DNA of 22,575 nucleotides from Pseudomonas sp. GTDB taxonomy: Bacteria; Pseudomonadota; Gammaproteobacteria; Pseudomonadales; Pseudomonadaceae. The stretch covers positions 1 to 22,575 of the forward strand of contig JAQZAY010000021.1 in NCBI GenBank assembly GCA_029239415.1, read 5' to 3'. Shown here piece after piece: positions 6,588-15,150 of this stretch. A program made the position numbers and the translations under genes. The notes beneath the pieces were generated by a model, which searched no databases, was not told where the DNA came from, and worked only from the letters and a program-made list of their open reading frames with translations. Each line of letters begins with the position of its first letter. Positions within the stretch are counted from its first letter, which is position 1.

Positions 6588-7772
6588 TCAGGACTTGTTG
6601 CCGATCAGGCTGTCCACCGCCGGCACACGCGTATCGCTCTCCATCTGCGCATCATGCTCGAGCTGGTGACTGAACCGCTCCAACGACCCAGTAGCCGGGT
6701 GCGAGTCGCTGGCGAACACCGGAGGGCTCAGCAGATAGGCCGTCAACAGGCGGCTCAAGGCCGCCAGGCTGTCGATATGCGTACGTTCGTACCCGTGCGT
6801 CGCGTCACAGCCGAACGCCACCAGCGCCGTGCGGATATCGTGCCCCGCCGTCACCGCCGAATGCGCGTCGCTGTAGTAGTAGCGGAACAGGTCCCGGCGT
6901 ACCGGCAGCTCGTGCTCGCTGGCCAGCTTCAGCAGGTGGCGCGACAAGTGATAGTCATACGGGCCGGACGAGTCCTGCATCGCCACGCTCACCGCATGCT
7001 CGCTGGAGGCCTGGCCCGGCGCCACCGGGGCGATGTCGATGCCGACGAATTCGCTGACATCCCAGGGCAAGGCACCGGCCGCACCCGAACCGGTCTCTTC
7101 GGTGATGGTGAACAGCGGGTGACAGTCGATCAAGGGTTGCCGGCCGCTTTCCACCACGGCCTTGAGCGCCGCCAGCAGCGCCGCGACGCCGGCCTTGTCA
7201 TCCAGGTGGCGGGCACTGATATGGCCGCTTTCGGTGAACTCGGGCAGCGGGTCGAATGCCACGAAGTCACCGATGGCGATGCCCAGCGACTCACCGTCGG
7301 CGCGGGTGGCGCAGTAGGCATCCAGGCGCACTTCGACATGCTCCCAGCTGACCGGCATCTGGTCGATCGCCGTGTTGAACGCATGACCGCTGGCCATCAG
7401 CGGCAGCACGCTGCCACGGTACACGCCGGTATCGGTGAACACGCTGACGCGGCTGCCTTCGGCGAAACGGCTGGACCAGCAGCCCACTGGCGCCAGCGAC
7501 AGGCGGCCATTGTCCTGGATCGCGCGCACGCTGGCACCGATGGTGTCCAGGTGCGCCGACACCGCGCGGTCGGGTGAATTCTGCCGGCCCTTGAGGGTGG
7601 CGCGGATGGTGCCCCGGCGGGTCAGCTCGAAGGGAATGTCCAGCTCCTCGAGACGCTCGGCGACATAGCGCACGATGGTATCGGTGAAGCCGGTGGGGCT
7701 GGGGATGGCGAGCATCTCCAGCAGCACCTTCTGCATGTACTCGAGATCGGGTTCGAGAGGTTGTTCAGGCAT
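6588..7772 (-). CDS. M42-family metallopeptidase of the NAGGN osmoprotectant system
   Basis: The 394-residue protein has the metal-binding residues of M42/M20-type aminopeptidases: H74 and D76 in SAHLDT, D191 in HLDDKAG, the base pair E225-E226 in TITEETGSGAAG, D246 in GIDIAP and H332 in ERTHID. I chose ATG 7772, with AAGGAG 6 bases upstream. A TTG at 7790 would overlap the end of ngg. It is the third gene of a minus-strand operon, 14 bases after ngg. This subfamily is found with asnO and ngg and is annotated as the osmoprotectant NAGGN system peptidase. A likely role is hydrolysis or turnover of the dipeptide or processing of its precursors in the cytoplasm. The exact substrate is inferred from context only. 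Confidence 0.92.
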   Translation of the reverse strand: MPEQPLEPDLEYMQKVLLEMLAIPSPTGFTDTIVRYVAERLEELDIPFELTRRGTIRATLKGRQNSPDRAVSAHLDTIGASVRAIQDNGRLSLAPVGCWSSRFAEGSRVSVFTDTGVYRGSVLPLMASGHAFNTAIDQMPVSWEHVEVRLDAYCATRADGESLGIAIGDFVAFDPLPEFTESGHISARHLDDKAGVAALLAALKAVVESGRQPLIDCHPLFTITEETGSGAAGALPWDVSEFVGIDIAPVAPGQASSEHAVSVAMQDSSGPYDYHLSRHLLKLASEHELPVRRDLFRYYYSDAHSAVTAGHDIRTALVAFGCDATHGYERTHIDSLAALSRLLTAYLLSPPVFASDSHPATGSLERFSHQLEHDAQMESDTRVPAVDSLIGNKS

Positions 7773-7786
7773 GCGCGCTCCTTGGG

Positions 7787-9532
7787 TCAAACGCTCGTCC
7801 GGGTGTGCGGAAACAGCAGGTCGACGAAACGTTCGGCGGTGGGTTGCGGTTCATGGTTGGCCAGCCCGGCGCGTTCATTGGCCTCGATGAAGACATACTC
7901 GGGCTGGTCGGCGGCGCGGACCATCAGGTCCAGGCCGACCACCGGGATGTCCAGGGCCCGGGCCGCACGCACGGCGGCGTCGGCCAGCACCGGGTGCAGG
8001 CGCTCGGTGACGTCCTCGAGGATGCCGCCGGTATGCAGGTTGGCGGTGCGGCGCACCGCCAGGCGCTGGCTCGCGGGCAGCACGCTGTCGTAGCTCAGGC
8101 CGGCGCTGCGCAGCGTGCGCTCGGTTTCCTCGTCCATCGGGATACGGCTCTCGCCACCGGTCGCGGCCTGGCGGCGGCGGCTCTGGGCTTCGATCAGGGT
8201 CTTGATGTCGTGCACGCCATCGCCGATGACTTCGGCAGGATGACGGATGGCCGCGGCCACCACTTCGTAGCCGATGACCACGATGCGCAGGTCCAGGCCT
8301 TCATGGAAGCTTTCCAGCAGCACGCGGCTGTCGAAGCGCCTGGCCTGCTCGATGGCCTGGTTGATCTCCTCGAGGGTGGTCAGGTTGACAGCCACGCCGT
8401 TGCCTTGCTCGCCATCGAGCGGCTTGACCACCACGGCGCCATGCTCCTCGAGGAACGCCAGGTTGTCGTCGGCATTGCCGGCCAGCTGCTGTGCCGGTAC
8501 CCGCAGGTCGGCGGCGTGCAGGGTCTTCTGGGTCAGGCTCTTGTCCTGGCAGAGCGTCATGCTGACCGCGCTGGTCAGGTCGCTGAGCGACTCGCGGCAA
8601 CGAATGCGCCGGCCACCCATGGACAGCGTGAACAGGCCGGCAGAGGCGTCATCGACATGCACGTCGATGCCGCGCTTGTAGGCTTGCTCGACGATGATCC
8701 GCGCGTATGGATTGAGCCCGGCCTCGGGACCGGGGCCCAGGAACAGCGTCTGGTTGATGCCGTTCTTGCGCTTGATCGCGAAGGTCTGCAGGTTGCGGAA
8801 ACCCAGCTTGGCGTACAGGCGCTTGGCCTGGCGGTTGTCGTGCAACACCGACAGGTCGAGGTAGGCCAGGCCACGGCTCATGAAGTGCTCGACCAGGTGG
8901 CGCACCAGCACTTCGCCGACGCCTGGGCGGCTGCACTGTGGGTCGACGGCCAGGCACCACAGGCTGCAGCCATGCTCCGGGTCATCGAAGGCCTTGCTGT
9001 GGTTCAGGCCCATGACGCTGCCGATCACCGCATGGGTATCCTCGTCCTCGGCCAGCCAGTACACCGGCCCGCCCTGGTCGAGCGGCGTCAGCAGGTCGGG
9101 ATTGACCGGCAACATGCCGCGCGCCTGGTACAGGTGGTTGATCGCCTGCCAGTCGGCCTCGCTCTGCGCCCGGCGGATGCGGAACCCGCGGAACACGCGC
9201 TGCGCCGGCCGGTAGTCGCTGAACCACAGGCGCAAGGTGTCGGAGGGGTCGAGGAACAGCTGCTGCGGCGCCTGGGCCAGCACCTGCTGGGGGGCGGCGA
9301 CGTAGAGCGCGATGTCTCGCTCGCCTGGCTGTTCTTCCAGCAACGCCTGCGCCAGGCAGGCCGGGTCCGGGTAGGTATGGCCGATCAGCAGGCGGCCCCA
9401 GCCGCAGTGCAACGCCCGCGGATGGTCGTGTGGCTCGCTGCCGTCACCGGCCAGGCGCGCCTGCAGGCGCTCGTACGACGGCGCTTGCACGCGCAGCAGG
9501 CGCTGCTCGAAGGCGGTTGCATGGACTTTCAT
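7787..9532 (-). CDS. ngg: N-acetylglutaminylglutamine synthetase (GNAT plus ATP-grasp)
   Basis: The 581-residue fusion has an N-terminal acetyltransferase (GNAT, about 115-255), with the acetyl-CoA loop SRPGVGEVL at 201-209 and the LHDNRQAKRLYAKLGF strand. A C-terminal RimK-like ATP-grasp ligase (about 275-581) contains VVKPLDGEQGNGV (368-380), VVGLDLM (531-537) and FIEANERAGLANH (548-560). The GNAT half is expected to acetylate glutamine and the ligase half to join it to a second glutamine, forming N-acetylglutaminylglutamine. AsnO then amidates this to the osmoprotectant NAGGN, known from Sinorhizobium meliloti and Pseudomonas aeruginosa. The ATG at 9532 follows the asnO stop by 3 bases, showing tight translational coupling. 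Residues 1-110 match no domain I recognise. Confidence 0.95.
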   Translation of the reverse strand: MKVHATAFEQRLLRVQAPSYERLQARLAGDGSEPHDHPRALHCGWGRLLIGHTYPDPACLAQALLEEQPGERDIALYVAAPQQVLAQAPQQLFLDPSDTLRLWFSDYRPAQRVFRGFRIRRAQSEADWQAINHLYQARGMLPVNPDLLTPLDQGGPVYWLAEDEDTHAVIGSVMGLNHSKAFDDPEHGCSLWCLAVDPQCSRPGVGEVLVRHLVEHFMSRGLAYLDLSVLHDNRQAKRLYAKLGFRNLQTFAIKRKNGINQTLFLGPGPEAGLNPYARIIVEQAYKRGIDVHVDDASAGLFTLSMGGRRIRCRESLSDLTSAVSMTLCQDKSLTQKTLHAADLRVPAQQLAGNADDNLAFLEEHGAVVVKPLDGEQGNGVAVNLTTLEEINQAIEQARRFDSRVLLESFHEGLDLRIVVIGYEVVAAAIRHPAEVIGDGVHDIKTLIEAQSRRRQAATGGESRIPMDEETERTLRSAGLSYDSVLPASQRLAVRRTANLHTGGILEDVTERLHPVLADAAVRAARALDIPVVGLDLMVRAADQPEYVFIEANERAGLANHEPQPTAERFVDLLFPHTRTSV

Positions 9533-9535
9533 CGA

Positions 9536-11323
9536 TCAGATTCCTTGCTCGCTGAGCCACAGGTTGAGTGCGGCCAGTTGCCACAGTTTCGAACCACGCA
9601 GAGGCGTGAGCTGGCCGTGCGGATTGCTCAGCAGGCGGTCGAGCATGGCAGGATTGAACAGGCCGCGGTCCTGGCTCGGGTCGGTCAGCAGGTCGCGCAC
9701 CCAGCCCAGGGTCGCTCCCTCGAGGTGCTTGAGGCCAGGCACCGGGAAGTAGCCTTTCTTGCGGTCGATGACCTCGTGGGGGATGACTCGGCGTGCAGCT
9801 TCCTTGAGCACCTGCTTGCCGCCATCGGGCAGCTTGAAGCGGCCGGGGATGCGCGCCGACAGCTCGGCCAGGCGGTAGTCGAGGAAAGGCGTGCGCGCTT
9901 CCAGGCCCCAGGCCATGGTCATGTTGTCGACCCGCTTGACCGGATCGTCGACCAGCATCACGGTGCTGTCCAGGCGCAGCGCCTTGTCCACCGCCGCCGA
10001 GGCGCCGGGCTGGGCAAAGTGCTCGCGGACAAAGTCGCCCGCCGCGTCGTGGTCCAGTACCCAGGGCGCCTGCACGGTGTCGCGGTACTCGGCATGGTCA
10101 CGGTCGAAGAACGCAGCACGGTAGGCCGCGAACGCATCGCTGGCGCCGTCTACCTGCGGATACCAGTGGTAGCCGGCGAACAGCTCGTCGGCGCCCTGGC
10201 CGCTTTGCACCACCTTGCAGTGCTTGGCCACTTCCCGCGAGAGCAGGTAGAAGGCAATGCAGTCATGGCTGACCATCGGCTCGCTCATGGCGCGGAAGGC
10301 GGCCGGCAACTGCTCGATGATCTCGCGCTCGTCGATGCGCAATTGATGGTGACGGGTGCCGTAGTGGCGGGCGATGAGGTCCGAGTACTGGAACTCGTCG
10401 CCGCGCTCGCCGCCGGCATCCTCGAAACCGATGGAGAAGGTCGACAGGTCGTCGACGCCGGCCTCGCGCAGCAGTCCGACCAGCATGCTCGAATCGACAC
10501 CGCCCGACAGCAGCACGCCCACGTCCACGGCGGCGCGCTGGCGGATCGCCACGGCCTCGCGGGTAGCGTCCAGCACGCGGGTGGTCCAGTCTTCCAGCGT
10601 CAGGTCCTGCTCGTCGGCACGCGGGCCGTATTCGAGCTGCCACCAGGTCTTGCGCTCCACCTGGCCGTGGCGATCGACGCGCATCCAGGTGCCGGGCTCG
10701 AGCTTCTGTACGTTGGCCAGCAGGGTACGCGGCGCCGGTACGACGGCGTGGAAGTTCAGGTAGTGGTTCAGGCCTACCGGGTCGAGCACCGGGTCGATAT
10801 CGCCGCCCTTGAGCAGGGCCGGCAAGGTCGAGGCAAAGCGCAGGCGCTCACCGTTGCGCGACAGGTAGAGCGGCTTCACGCCAAGACGGTCACGGGCCAG
10901 GAACAGCCGCTGGTTGTCGCGCTCCCAGATGGCCAGCGCGAACATGCCGTTGAGCTTGGGCAGCAGCGCCTCGCCCCAGGCGTGGTAGCCCTTGAGCAGC
11001 ACCTCGGTGTCGCCATCGGAAAGGAAGGCATAGCCCAGCGCTTCGAGTTCGGCGCGCAGCTCAGGGAAGTTGTAGACCGCGCCATTGAACGCCATCGACA
11101 GGCCCAGGGCGTTGTCGATCATCGGCTGGGCAGAGCCATCCGAGAGGTCCATGATCTTGAGGCGGCGATGGCCCAGGGCAATCGGCCCCTGGCTATGGAA
11201 GCCCCAGGCGTCGGGGCCCCGGGGCGCGAGATGATGGGTCATCCGTTCGACAGCGGCGAGGTCCGCCGGGCGTGGTGCCTGGTCGATCGGGGTGAAACGT
11301 AACTCTCCTGCTAATCCGCACAT
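9536..11323 (-). CDS. asnO: N-acetylglutaminylglutamine amidotransferase (asparagine synthetase-like)
   Basis: The 595-residue protein has an N-terminal class II glutamine amidotransferase domain starting at nucleophile C2 (MCGLAGE), with RGPDAWG (35-41) and NGAVYNF (80-86). A C-terminal asparagine-synthase domain carries the pyrophosphate loop LSGGVDSS at 272-279. Length and domain order match asparagine synthetase B, but the position directly upstream of ngg and the M42 peptidase identifies it as the NAGGN-specific member. It is expected to amidate the C-terminal carboxylate of N-acetylglutaminylglutamine using glutamine and ATP. ATG 11323 is kept because family members need Cys at position 2. 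AAGGA stands 3 bases before it. The leader contains two competing hairpins. The pathway is known to be induced by high osmolarity; I see no clear promoter boxes. Confidence 0.95.
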   Translation of the reverse strand: MCGLAGELRFTPIDQAPRPADLAAVERMTHHLAPRGPDAWGFHSQGPIALGHRRLKIMDLSDGSAQPMIDNALGLSMAFNGAVYNFPELRAELEALGYAFLSDGDTEVLLKGYHAWGEALLPKLNGMFALAIWERDNQRLFLARDRLGVKPLYLSRNGERLRFASTLPALLKGGDIDPVLDPVGLNHYLNFHAVVPAPRTLLANVQKLEPGTWMRVDRHGQVERKTWWQLEYGPRADEQDLTLEDWTTRVLDATREAVAIRQRAAVDVGVLLSGGVDSSMLVGLLREAGVDDLSTFSIGFEDAGGERGDEFQYSDLIARHYGTRHHQLRIDEREIIEQLPAAFRAMSEPMVSHDCIAFYLLSREVAKHCKVVQSGQGADELFAGYHWYPQVDGASDAFAAYRAAFFDRDHAEYRDTVQAPWVLDHDAAGDFVREHFAQPGASAAVDKALRLDSTVMLVDDPVKRVDNMTMAWGLEARTPFLDYRLAELSARIPGRFKLPDGGKQVLKEAARRVIPHEVIDRKKGYFPVPGLKHLEGATLGWVRDLLTDPSQDRGLFNPAMLDRLLSNPHGQLTPLRGSKLWQLAALNLWLSEQGI

Positions 11324-11346
11324 AAGTCCTTACCGGTTTTGCCGTT

Positions 11347-11369
11347 GGGGAAACGCCCCAAACTGGGGC
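11347..11369 (-). promoter_or_regulatory. Two mutually exclusive hairpins in the asnO leader
   Basis: Three G/C blocks alternate at 11347-11350 (GGGG), 11355-11359 (GCCCC) and 11365-11369 (GGGGC) on the plus strand. The middle block can pair with either neighbour (4-bp or 5-bp stem, loops about 5 nt) but not both. On the asnO transcript they lie 24-46 bases before the start codon, just ahead of the ribosome site. Such competing stems can act as a switch in translation or elongation. No function is proven. Confidence 0.4.
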
Positions 11370-11462
11370 AGTTAGTTAGTGACCCATGAGAATTGCAGGA
11401 GTTTTAGATCGAAAAGTTATATTGACGTGGATAGGTAGGCCCGCACAGTAACCCATGGTGCC

Positions 11463-13436
11463 TTAGCGCTTGCCGCGGATCAGCTCGCGCAGCTGGAATC
11501 GGTTGGGATGGCAGGCTTCGGCCACCGGGCGGGGGACCGGCAAGGGTTCGCCGATGATCCAGGCGGCGATCAGCTCGCCGCTCAAGGGCGCGGTGATCAG
11601 GCCGCGCGAGCCATGGCCGCTGTTGACGTACAGGCCGTCGAGCCAGGGGCAGGGGGCGTCTGGGACCTGGCGGGCGTCCTTGCCCAGCACTGCATAGGCC
11701 TGGGCAAATGCGGCGGGGTCCGAGACAGGGCCGACGATCGGCAGGTAGTCCGGGCTGGTGCAGCGGAACGCCGCGCGGCCCTCGAGCAGGGCAGGGTCGA
11801 GCCCGGCGGCGCCCAGCCGTTCGGCCAGGTCGCTGGAAATCTCCTGCAGCAGGCCCAGGTTGCCCTGGTGCTCGGCGGTGGTAGGCGCCAGGTCCACGTT
11901 ATGGAAATCGAAGCTGGCGCCCACGGTGTGCTCATTGCCCCGTGGCGGTGCGACATAACCCTCTGCGCACACCACCGTGGCCAAGGCGCGGCTCGCAACG
12001 GTGGCAGGCAGGCGGGTGATCTGCCCGCGAATGCGCTTGAGCGGCAAGCCCGCGCAGGGTTCGAAGCTGCGGATTTCAGCCGCGGCGGCCAGGACCACGT
12101 GCGGCGCACTGGCCAGCAGGCGTTCGCCGTCCCACGCTTCCCAGCCGCCCTCGACCTTGCGCAAGCGGATCACCTCATGGTGCGTCAGCAACTCGATGGC
12201 AGGGTGCTGCAGCTGCGCCTGGCACAACGCCGGTGGATGTACCCACCCGCCCTCGGGGTAGAACAGCCCGCCACTGGGCAGCGCGACGCCGGCGATCGAC
12301 TCGGCCTCTGGGCGCTCCAGCGCTTGCAGCAGCGAATGGTCGAACGCGGCGGCAAGCCTGGCCTGGCGCGCGGCTTCCTGGTCATCGAATGCCAGTTGCA
12401 GCACGCCGCAGGCATCCCACGCCTGTCCGCGCTGCAGTCGCTCCAGCCAGCGGCGGGTGTAGCCGAAGCCTGCCAGGATCATCTGCGACAGCGTCGTGCC
12501 ATGCGCCGAAAGCTTGAGGTACAGCACCCCTTGCGGATTGCCCGAGGCTTCCTGGGCGGCGGCCTCATGCCGCTCCAGCACCTTGACCTGCCAGCCACGG
12601 GCTGCAAGGCTCTGGGCGGTGGCGCAACCGGCCAGCCCGGCGCCGATCACCAGGGCTTCGCGCGGACCCTGCGCTGCAGGGGGGCGGGCATACCAGGGCG
12701 CGGCCCGCTCGCTTGGCTCGCCCTGGAACTGCCCAGCCATCACTTCCCATTTCTTGCCGATCCCCGGCACCCGACGCATGACAAAGCCTGCGGCCACCAG
12801 CGAGCGACGCACCCAGCCGGTGCTGGTGAAGGTGCCCAGCGTGGTGCCAGGGCCTGATAACCGGGCGATCTGGGCAAACAGCTCCGGAGTCCACATGTCC
12901 GGGTTCTTGGCCGGCGCGAAGCCGTCGAGAAACCAGGCGTCGACCCGCGCGTCGAGCTGTGGCAGGCGTTCGAGCGCGTCGCCGATCATCAGGGTCAGCG
13001 TGACCCGGCCCTCGGCCAGGCTGAACTGCTGGAAGCCCGGGTGCACGGCCACGTACTGCTCGAGCAGTTGCGAGGTGAAGGGCGCCAGTTCCGGCCAGAG
13101 CTGCAGCGCGCGCTGCAGGTCTTCCCGGCTCAGCGGGTACTTCTCGACGCTGACGAAATGCAGCCGGGCGGTGGCCGGGGCCAGTGCCTCGAACAACTGC
13201 CAGGCGCAGAAGAAATTGAGCCCGGTGCCAAATCCGGTCTCGCCGATCACCATGCATGCGTCGGCCGCGAGCCCGCTCAAGCGCTGGCGCAGCTGGTTCT
13301 GCTCGATGAAGACATGACGGGTTTCTTCAAGGCTCTGGTCCTTGGAGAAATAGATGTCGTCGTATTGCCTCGAATGAGGGCGGCCGTGTTCGTCCCAGTC
13401 GATTTGAGCATAGGAGGGCAGGGTGGTGTCGGACAT
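11463..13436 (-). CDS. mnmC: Bifunctional tRNA mnm5(s2)U34 biosynthesis protein MnmC
   Basis: The 657-residue protein has an N-terminal SAM-dependent methyltransferase (about 1-240), with IGETGFGTGLNFFCAW at 64-79 and DAWFLDGFAPAKNP at 167-179, and a C-terminal FAD-dependent oxidoreductase starting ALVIGAGLAGCATA at 261-274. The oxidoreductase half removes the carboxymethyl group from cmnm5U34 and the methyltransferase half adds methyl, giving mnm5(s2)U at the wobble position of several tRNAs. I chose ATG 13436 (MSDTTLPSYAQIDWDEHG, the usual family start). The upstream ATG at 13466 overlaps a good -10 box (TAGAAT on the minus strand, 13470-13465) and is probably untranscribed. No strong Shine-Dalgarno is seen. 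The gene is divergent from pap. Confidence 0.95.
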   Translation of the reverse strand: MSDTTLPSYAQIDWDEHGRPHSRQYDDIYFSKDQSLEETRHVFIEQNQLRQRLSGLAADACMVIGETGFGTGLNFFCAWQLFEALAPATARLHFVSVEKYPLSREDLQRALQLWPELAPFTSQLLEQYVAVHPGFQQFSLAEGRVTLTLMIGDALERLPQLDARVDAWFLDGFAPAKNPDMWTPELFAQIARLSGPGTTLGTFTSTGWVRRSLVAAGFVMRRVPGIGKKWEVMAGQFQGEPSERAAPWYARPPAAQGPREALVIGAGLAGCATAQSLAARGWQVKVLERHEAAAQEASGNPQGVLYLKLSAHGTTLSQMILAGFGYTRRWLERLQRGQAWDACGVLQLAFDDQEAARQARLAAAFDHSLLQALERPEAESIAGVALPSGGLFYPEGGWVHPPALCQAQLQHPAIELLTHHEVIRLRKVEGGWEAWDGERLLASAPHVVLAAAAEIRSFEPCAGLPLKRIRGQITRLPATVASRALATVVCAEGYVAPPRGNEHTVGASFDFHNVDLAPTTAEHQGNLGLLQEISSDLAERLGAAGLDPALLEGRAAFRCTSPDYLPIVGPVSDPAAFAQAYAVLGKDARQVPDAPCPWLDGLYVNSGHGSRGLITAPLSGELIAAWIIGEPLPVPRPVAEACHPNRFQLRELIRGKR

Positions 13437-13464
13437 GGTGGGGCTCGGCAGAAGCAGGTCGGGC

Positions 13465-13470
13465 ATTCTA
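13465..13470 (-). promoter_or_regulatory. Probable -10 box for mnmC
   Basis: TAGAAT on the minus strand (13470-13465) lies 28 bases before the chosen mnmC ATG, so transcription would start around 13457 with a leader of about 20 bases. No convincing -35 box is seen. Its position argues for the downstream mnmC start at 13436. Confidence 0.4.
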
Positions 13471-13537
13471 GCCCATCAGGCGCCGGCACCGCGCCGCCCG
13501 ATCCGCTAGTCTTGGCAGTCCAGGTAAGGAGGCAGTC

Positions 13538-15028
13538 ATGTTCGAATCCGCAGAAATCGGTCACAGCATCGACAAGGACACCTATGAGGCCGAAGTCCCG
13601 GCCCTGCGCGAGGCCCTGCTCGAGGTCCAGTACGAACTCAAGCAGCAGGCGCGCTTCCCGGTCATCGTGCTGATCAACGGCATCGAGGGCGCCGGCAAGG
13701 GCGAGACGGTCAAGCTGCTCAACGAGTGGATGGACCCGCGCCTGATCGAGGTCCGCACGTTCGACCTGCAGACCGACGAGGAACTCGCCCGGCCACCGGC
13801 CTGGCGCTATTGGCGGGCGCTGCCGGCCAAGGGGCGCATGGGGGTGTTCTTCGGCAACTGGTACAGCCAGATGCTGCAGGGACGCGTGCACGGGCAATTC
13901 AAGGACGCCGTACTCGACCAGGCCATCGGCGCCGCCGAGCGCCTCGAGGAAATGCTCTGCGATGAAGGCGCACTGATCTTCAAGTTCTGGTTCCACCTGT
14001 CCAAGAAGCAGATGAAGGCGCGGCTCAAGGCGCTCAAGGACGATCCCCTGCACAGTTGGCGCATCAGCCCGCTGGACTGGCAGCAGTCGCAGACCTACGA
14101 CCGCTTCGTGCGCTTCGGCGAGCGGGTACTGCGTCGCACCAGCCGCGACTATGCCCCCTGGCATGTGATCGAAGGCGTCGACCCCCATTACCGCAGCCTG
14201 GCGGTCGGCCGCATCCTGCTCGAAGGCATGCAGGCGGCCCTGGCCGTCGAGCCAAGCGCCATGCGCGCGCCCAACATCGCCCCGCTGGGCCGCAGCATCG
14301 ACGGCCGCGGGTTGATCGGCAGCCTGGACATGACCCTGCGCCTTGGCAAGAAGGACTATGAGGAGCAACTGATCGCCGAGCAGGCGCGCCTCTCTGGCCT
14401 GCTGCGCCACAAGCGCATGCGCAAGCACGCCCTGCTCGCGGTATTCGAGGGCAACGACGCGGCGGGCAAGGGCGGTGCCATTCGCCGCGTCGCCGCCGCG
14501 CTCGACCCGCGCCAGTACAGGATCGTGCCCGTGGCCGCACCCACCGAGGAAGAGCGCGCGCAACCGTACCTGTGGCGCTTCTGGCGGCATATTCCGGCGC
14601 GCGGCAAGTTCACCGTGTTCGACCGTTCCTGGTATGGCCGGGTGCTGGTGGAGCGGGTCGAAGGCTTTTGCAGCCAGGCCGACTGGATGCGCGCCTATGG
14701 CGAGATCAACGATTTCGAGGAGCAGCTGACCAATGCCGGCGTGGTAGTGGTCAAGTTCTGGTTGTCGATCGATCAGCAGACCCAGCTCGAACGGTTCAAC
14801 GAGCGCGAGGAGACGCCCTTCAAGCGCTTCAAGATCACCGAGGAGGACTGGCGCAACCGGGAAAAGTGGGACGACTATGCAGGCGCCGTCGAAGACATGG
14901 TCGACCGCACCAGCACCGGGATCGCACCCTGGACGCTGGTCGAGGCCAATGACAAGCGCTGGGCGCGGGTGAAGGTGCTGCGCACGATCAACGACGCACT
15001 GGAAGCGGCGTTCGCGCGGGATAAATGA
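13538..15028 (+). CDS. pap: Polyphosphate:AMP phosphotransferase (two-domain PPK2, class II)
   Basis: The 496-residue protein contains two tandem PPK2 domains. The first (about 15-235) has Walker A NGIEGAGKGET (47-57) and GNWYSQML. The second (about 270-496) has Walker A EGNDAAGKGG (304-313) and FDRSWYGRV (361-369). The second domain keeps the canonical lid arginine motif DRSWYGR, while the first has GNWYSQ, so the second is the likelier catalytic one and the first probably structural. The enzyme uses polyphosphate to phosphorylate AMP to ADP in the cytoplasm. Two-domain class II PPK2 proteins are typical of Pseudomonas (PAP of P. aeruginosa). AAGGAGG precedes ATG 13538 by about 6 bases. CTAGTCT at 13506-13512 is a weak candidate -10. 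It is divergent from mnmC. Confidence 0.94.
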   Translation: MFESAEIGHSIDKDTYEAEVPALREALLEVQYELKQQARFPVIVLINGIEGAGKGETVKLLNEWMDPRLIEVRTFDLQTDEELARPPAWRYWRALPAKGRMGVFFGNWYSQMLQGRVHGQFKDAVLDQAIGAAERLEEMLCDEGALIFKFWFHLSKKQMKARLKALKDDPLHSWRISPLDWQQSQTYDRFVRFGERVLRRTSRDYAPWHVIEGVDPHYRSLAVGRILLEGMQAALAVEPSAMRAPNIAPLGRSIDGRGLIGSLDMTLRLGKKDYEEQLIAEQARLSGLLRHKRMRKHALLAVFEGNDAAGKGGAIRRVAAALDPRQYRIVPVAAPTEEERAQPYLWRFWRHIPARGKFTVFDRSWYGRVLVERVEGFCSQADWMRAYGEINDFEEQLTNAGVVVVKFWLSIDQQTQLERFNEREETPFKRFKITEEDWRNREKWDDYAGAVEDMVDRTSTGIAPWTLVEANDKRWARVKVLRTINDALEAAFARDK

Positions 15029-15086
15029 ATGTCCAGGGTGGCATCGACATGCATGCCTGCATGGAATGATCTGCTGACTTTTCTTC

Positions 15087-15116
15087 TTACCGCCGCGCCT
15101 GGCAACCTCTTATCAT
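15087..15116 (+). promoter_or_regulatory. Candidate promoter for the EamA transporter gene
   Basis: TTACCG (15087-15092) and TATCAT (15111-15116) are separated by 18 bases, a fair sigma70-type pair. The -10 ends 34 bases before the EamA ATG. The rest of the 122-base gap after pap holds only a short 6-bp inverted repeat (15048-15053 with 15058-15063) without a T-tract. Confidence 0.33.
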
Positions 15117-15150
15117 CGAAGCTTCCACTACATGGCTTATCGAGGCAGGC

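Noticed and set aside
7805..11302. 1165-codon open frame on the plus strand opposite ngg and asnO
   Set aside because: It is a shadow of GC-rich codon use in two well-supported minus-strand genes. The translation is rich in Q, H, A, R and V without any domain, and has no ribosome site or family likeness.
11423..11451. TTGACG on the plus strand upstream of asnO as a -35 box
   Set aside because: No -10 box lies at proper spacing and no plus-strand gene follows.
15048..15063. Short inverted repeat CATGCA-tgcc-TGCATG after pap as a terminator
   Set aside because: The stem has only 6 bp with half A/T pairs and there is no T-tract, so it is too weak to call.
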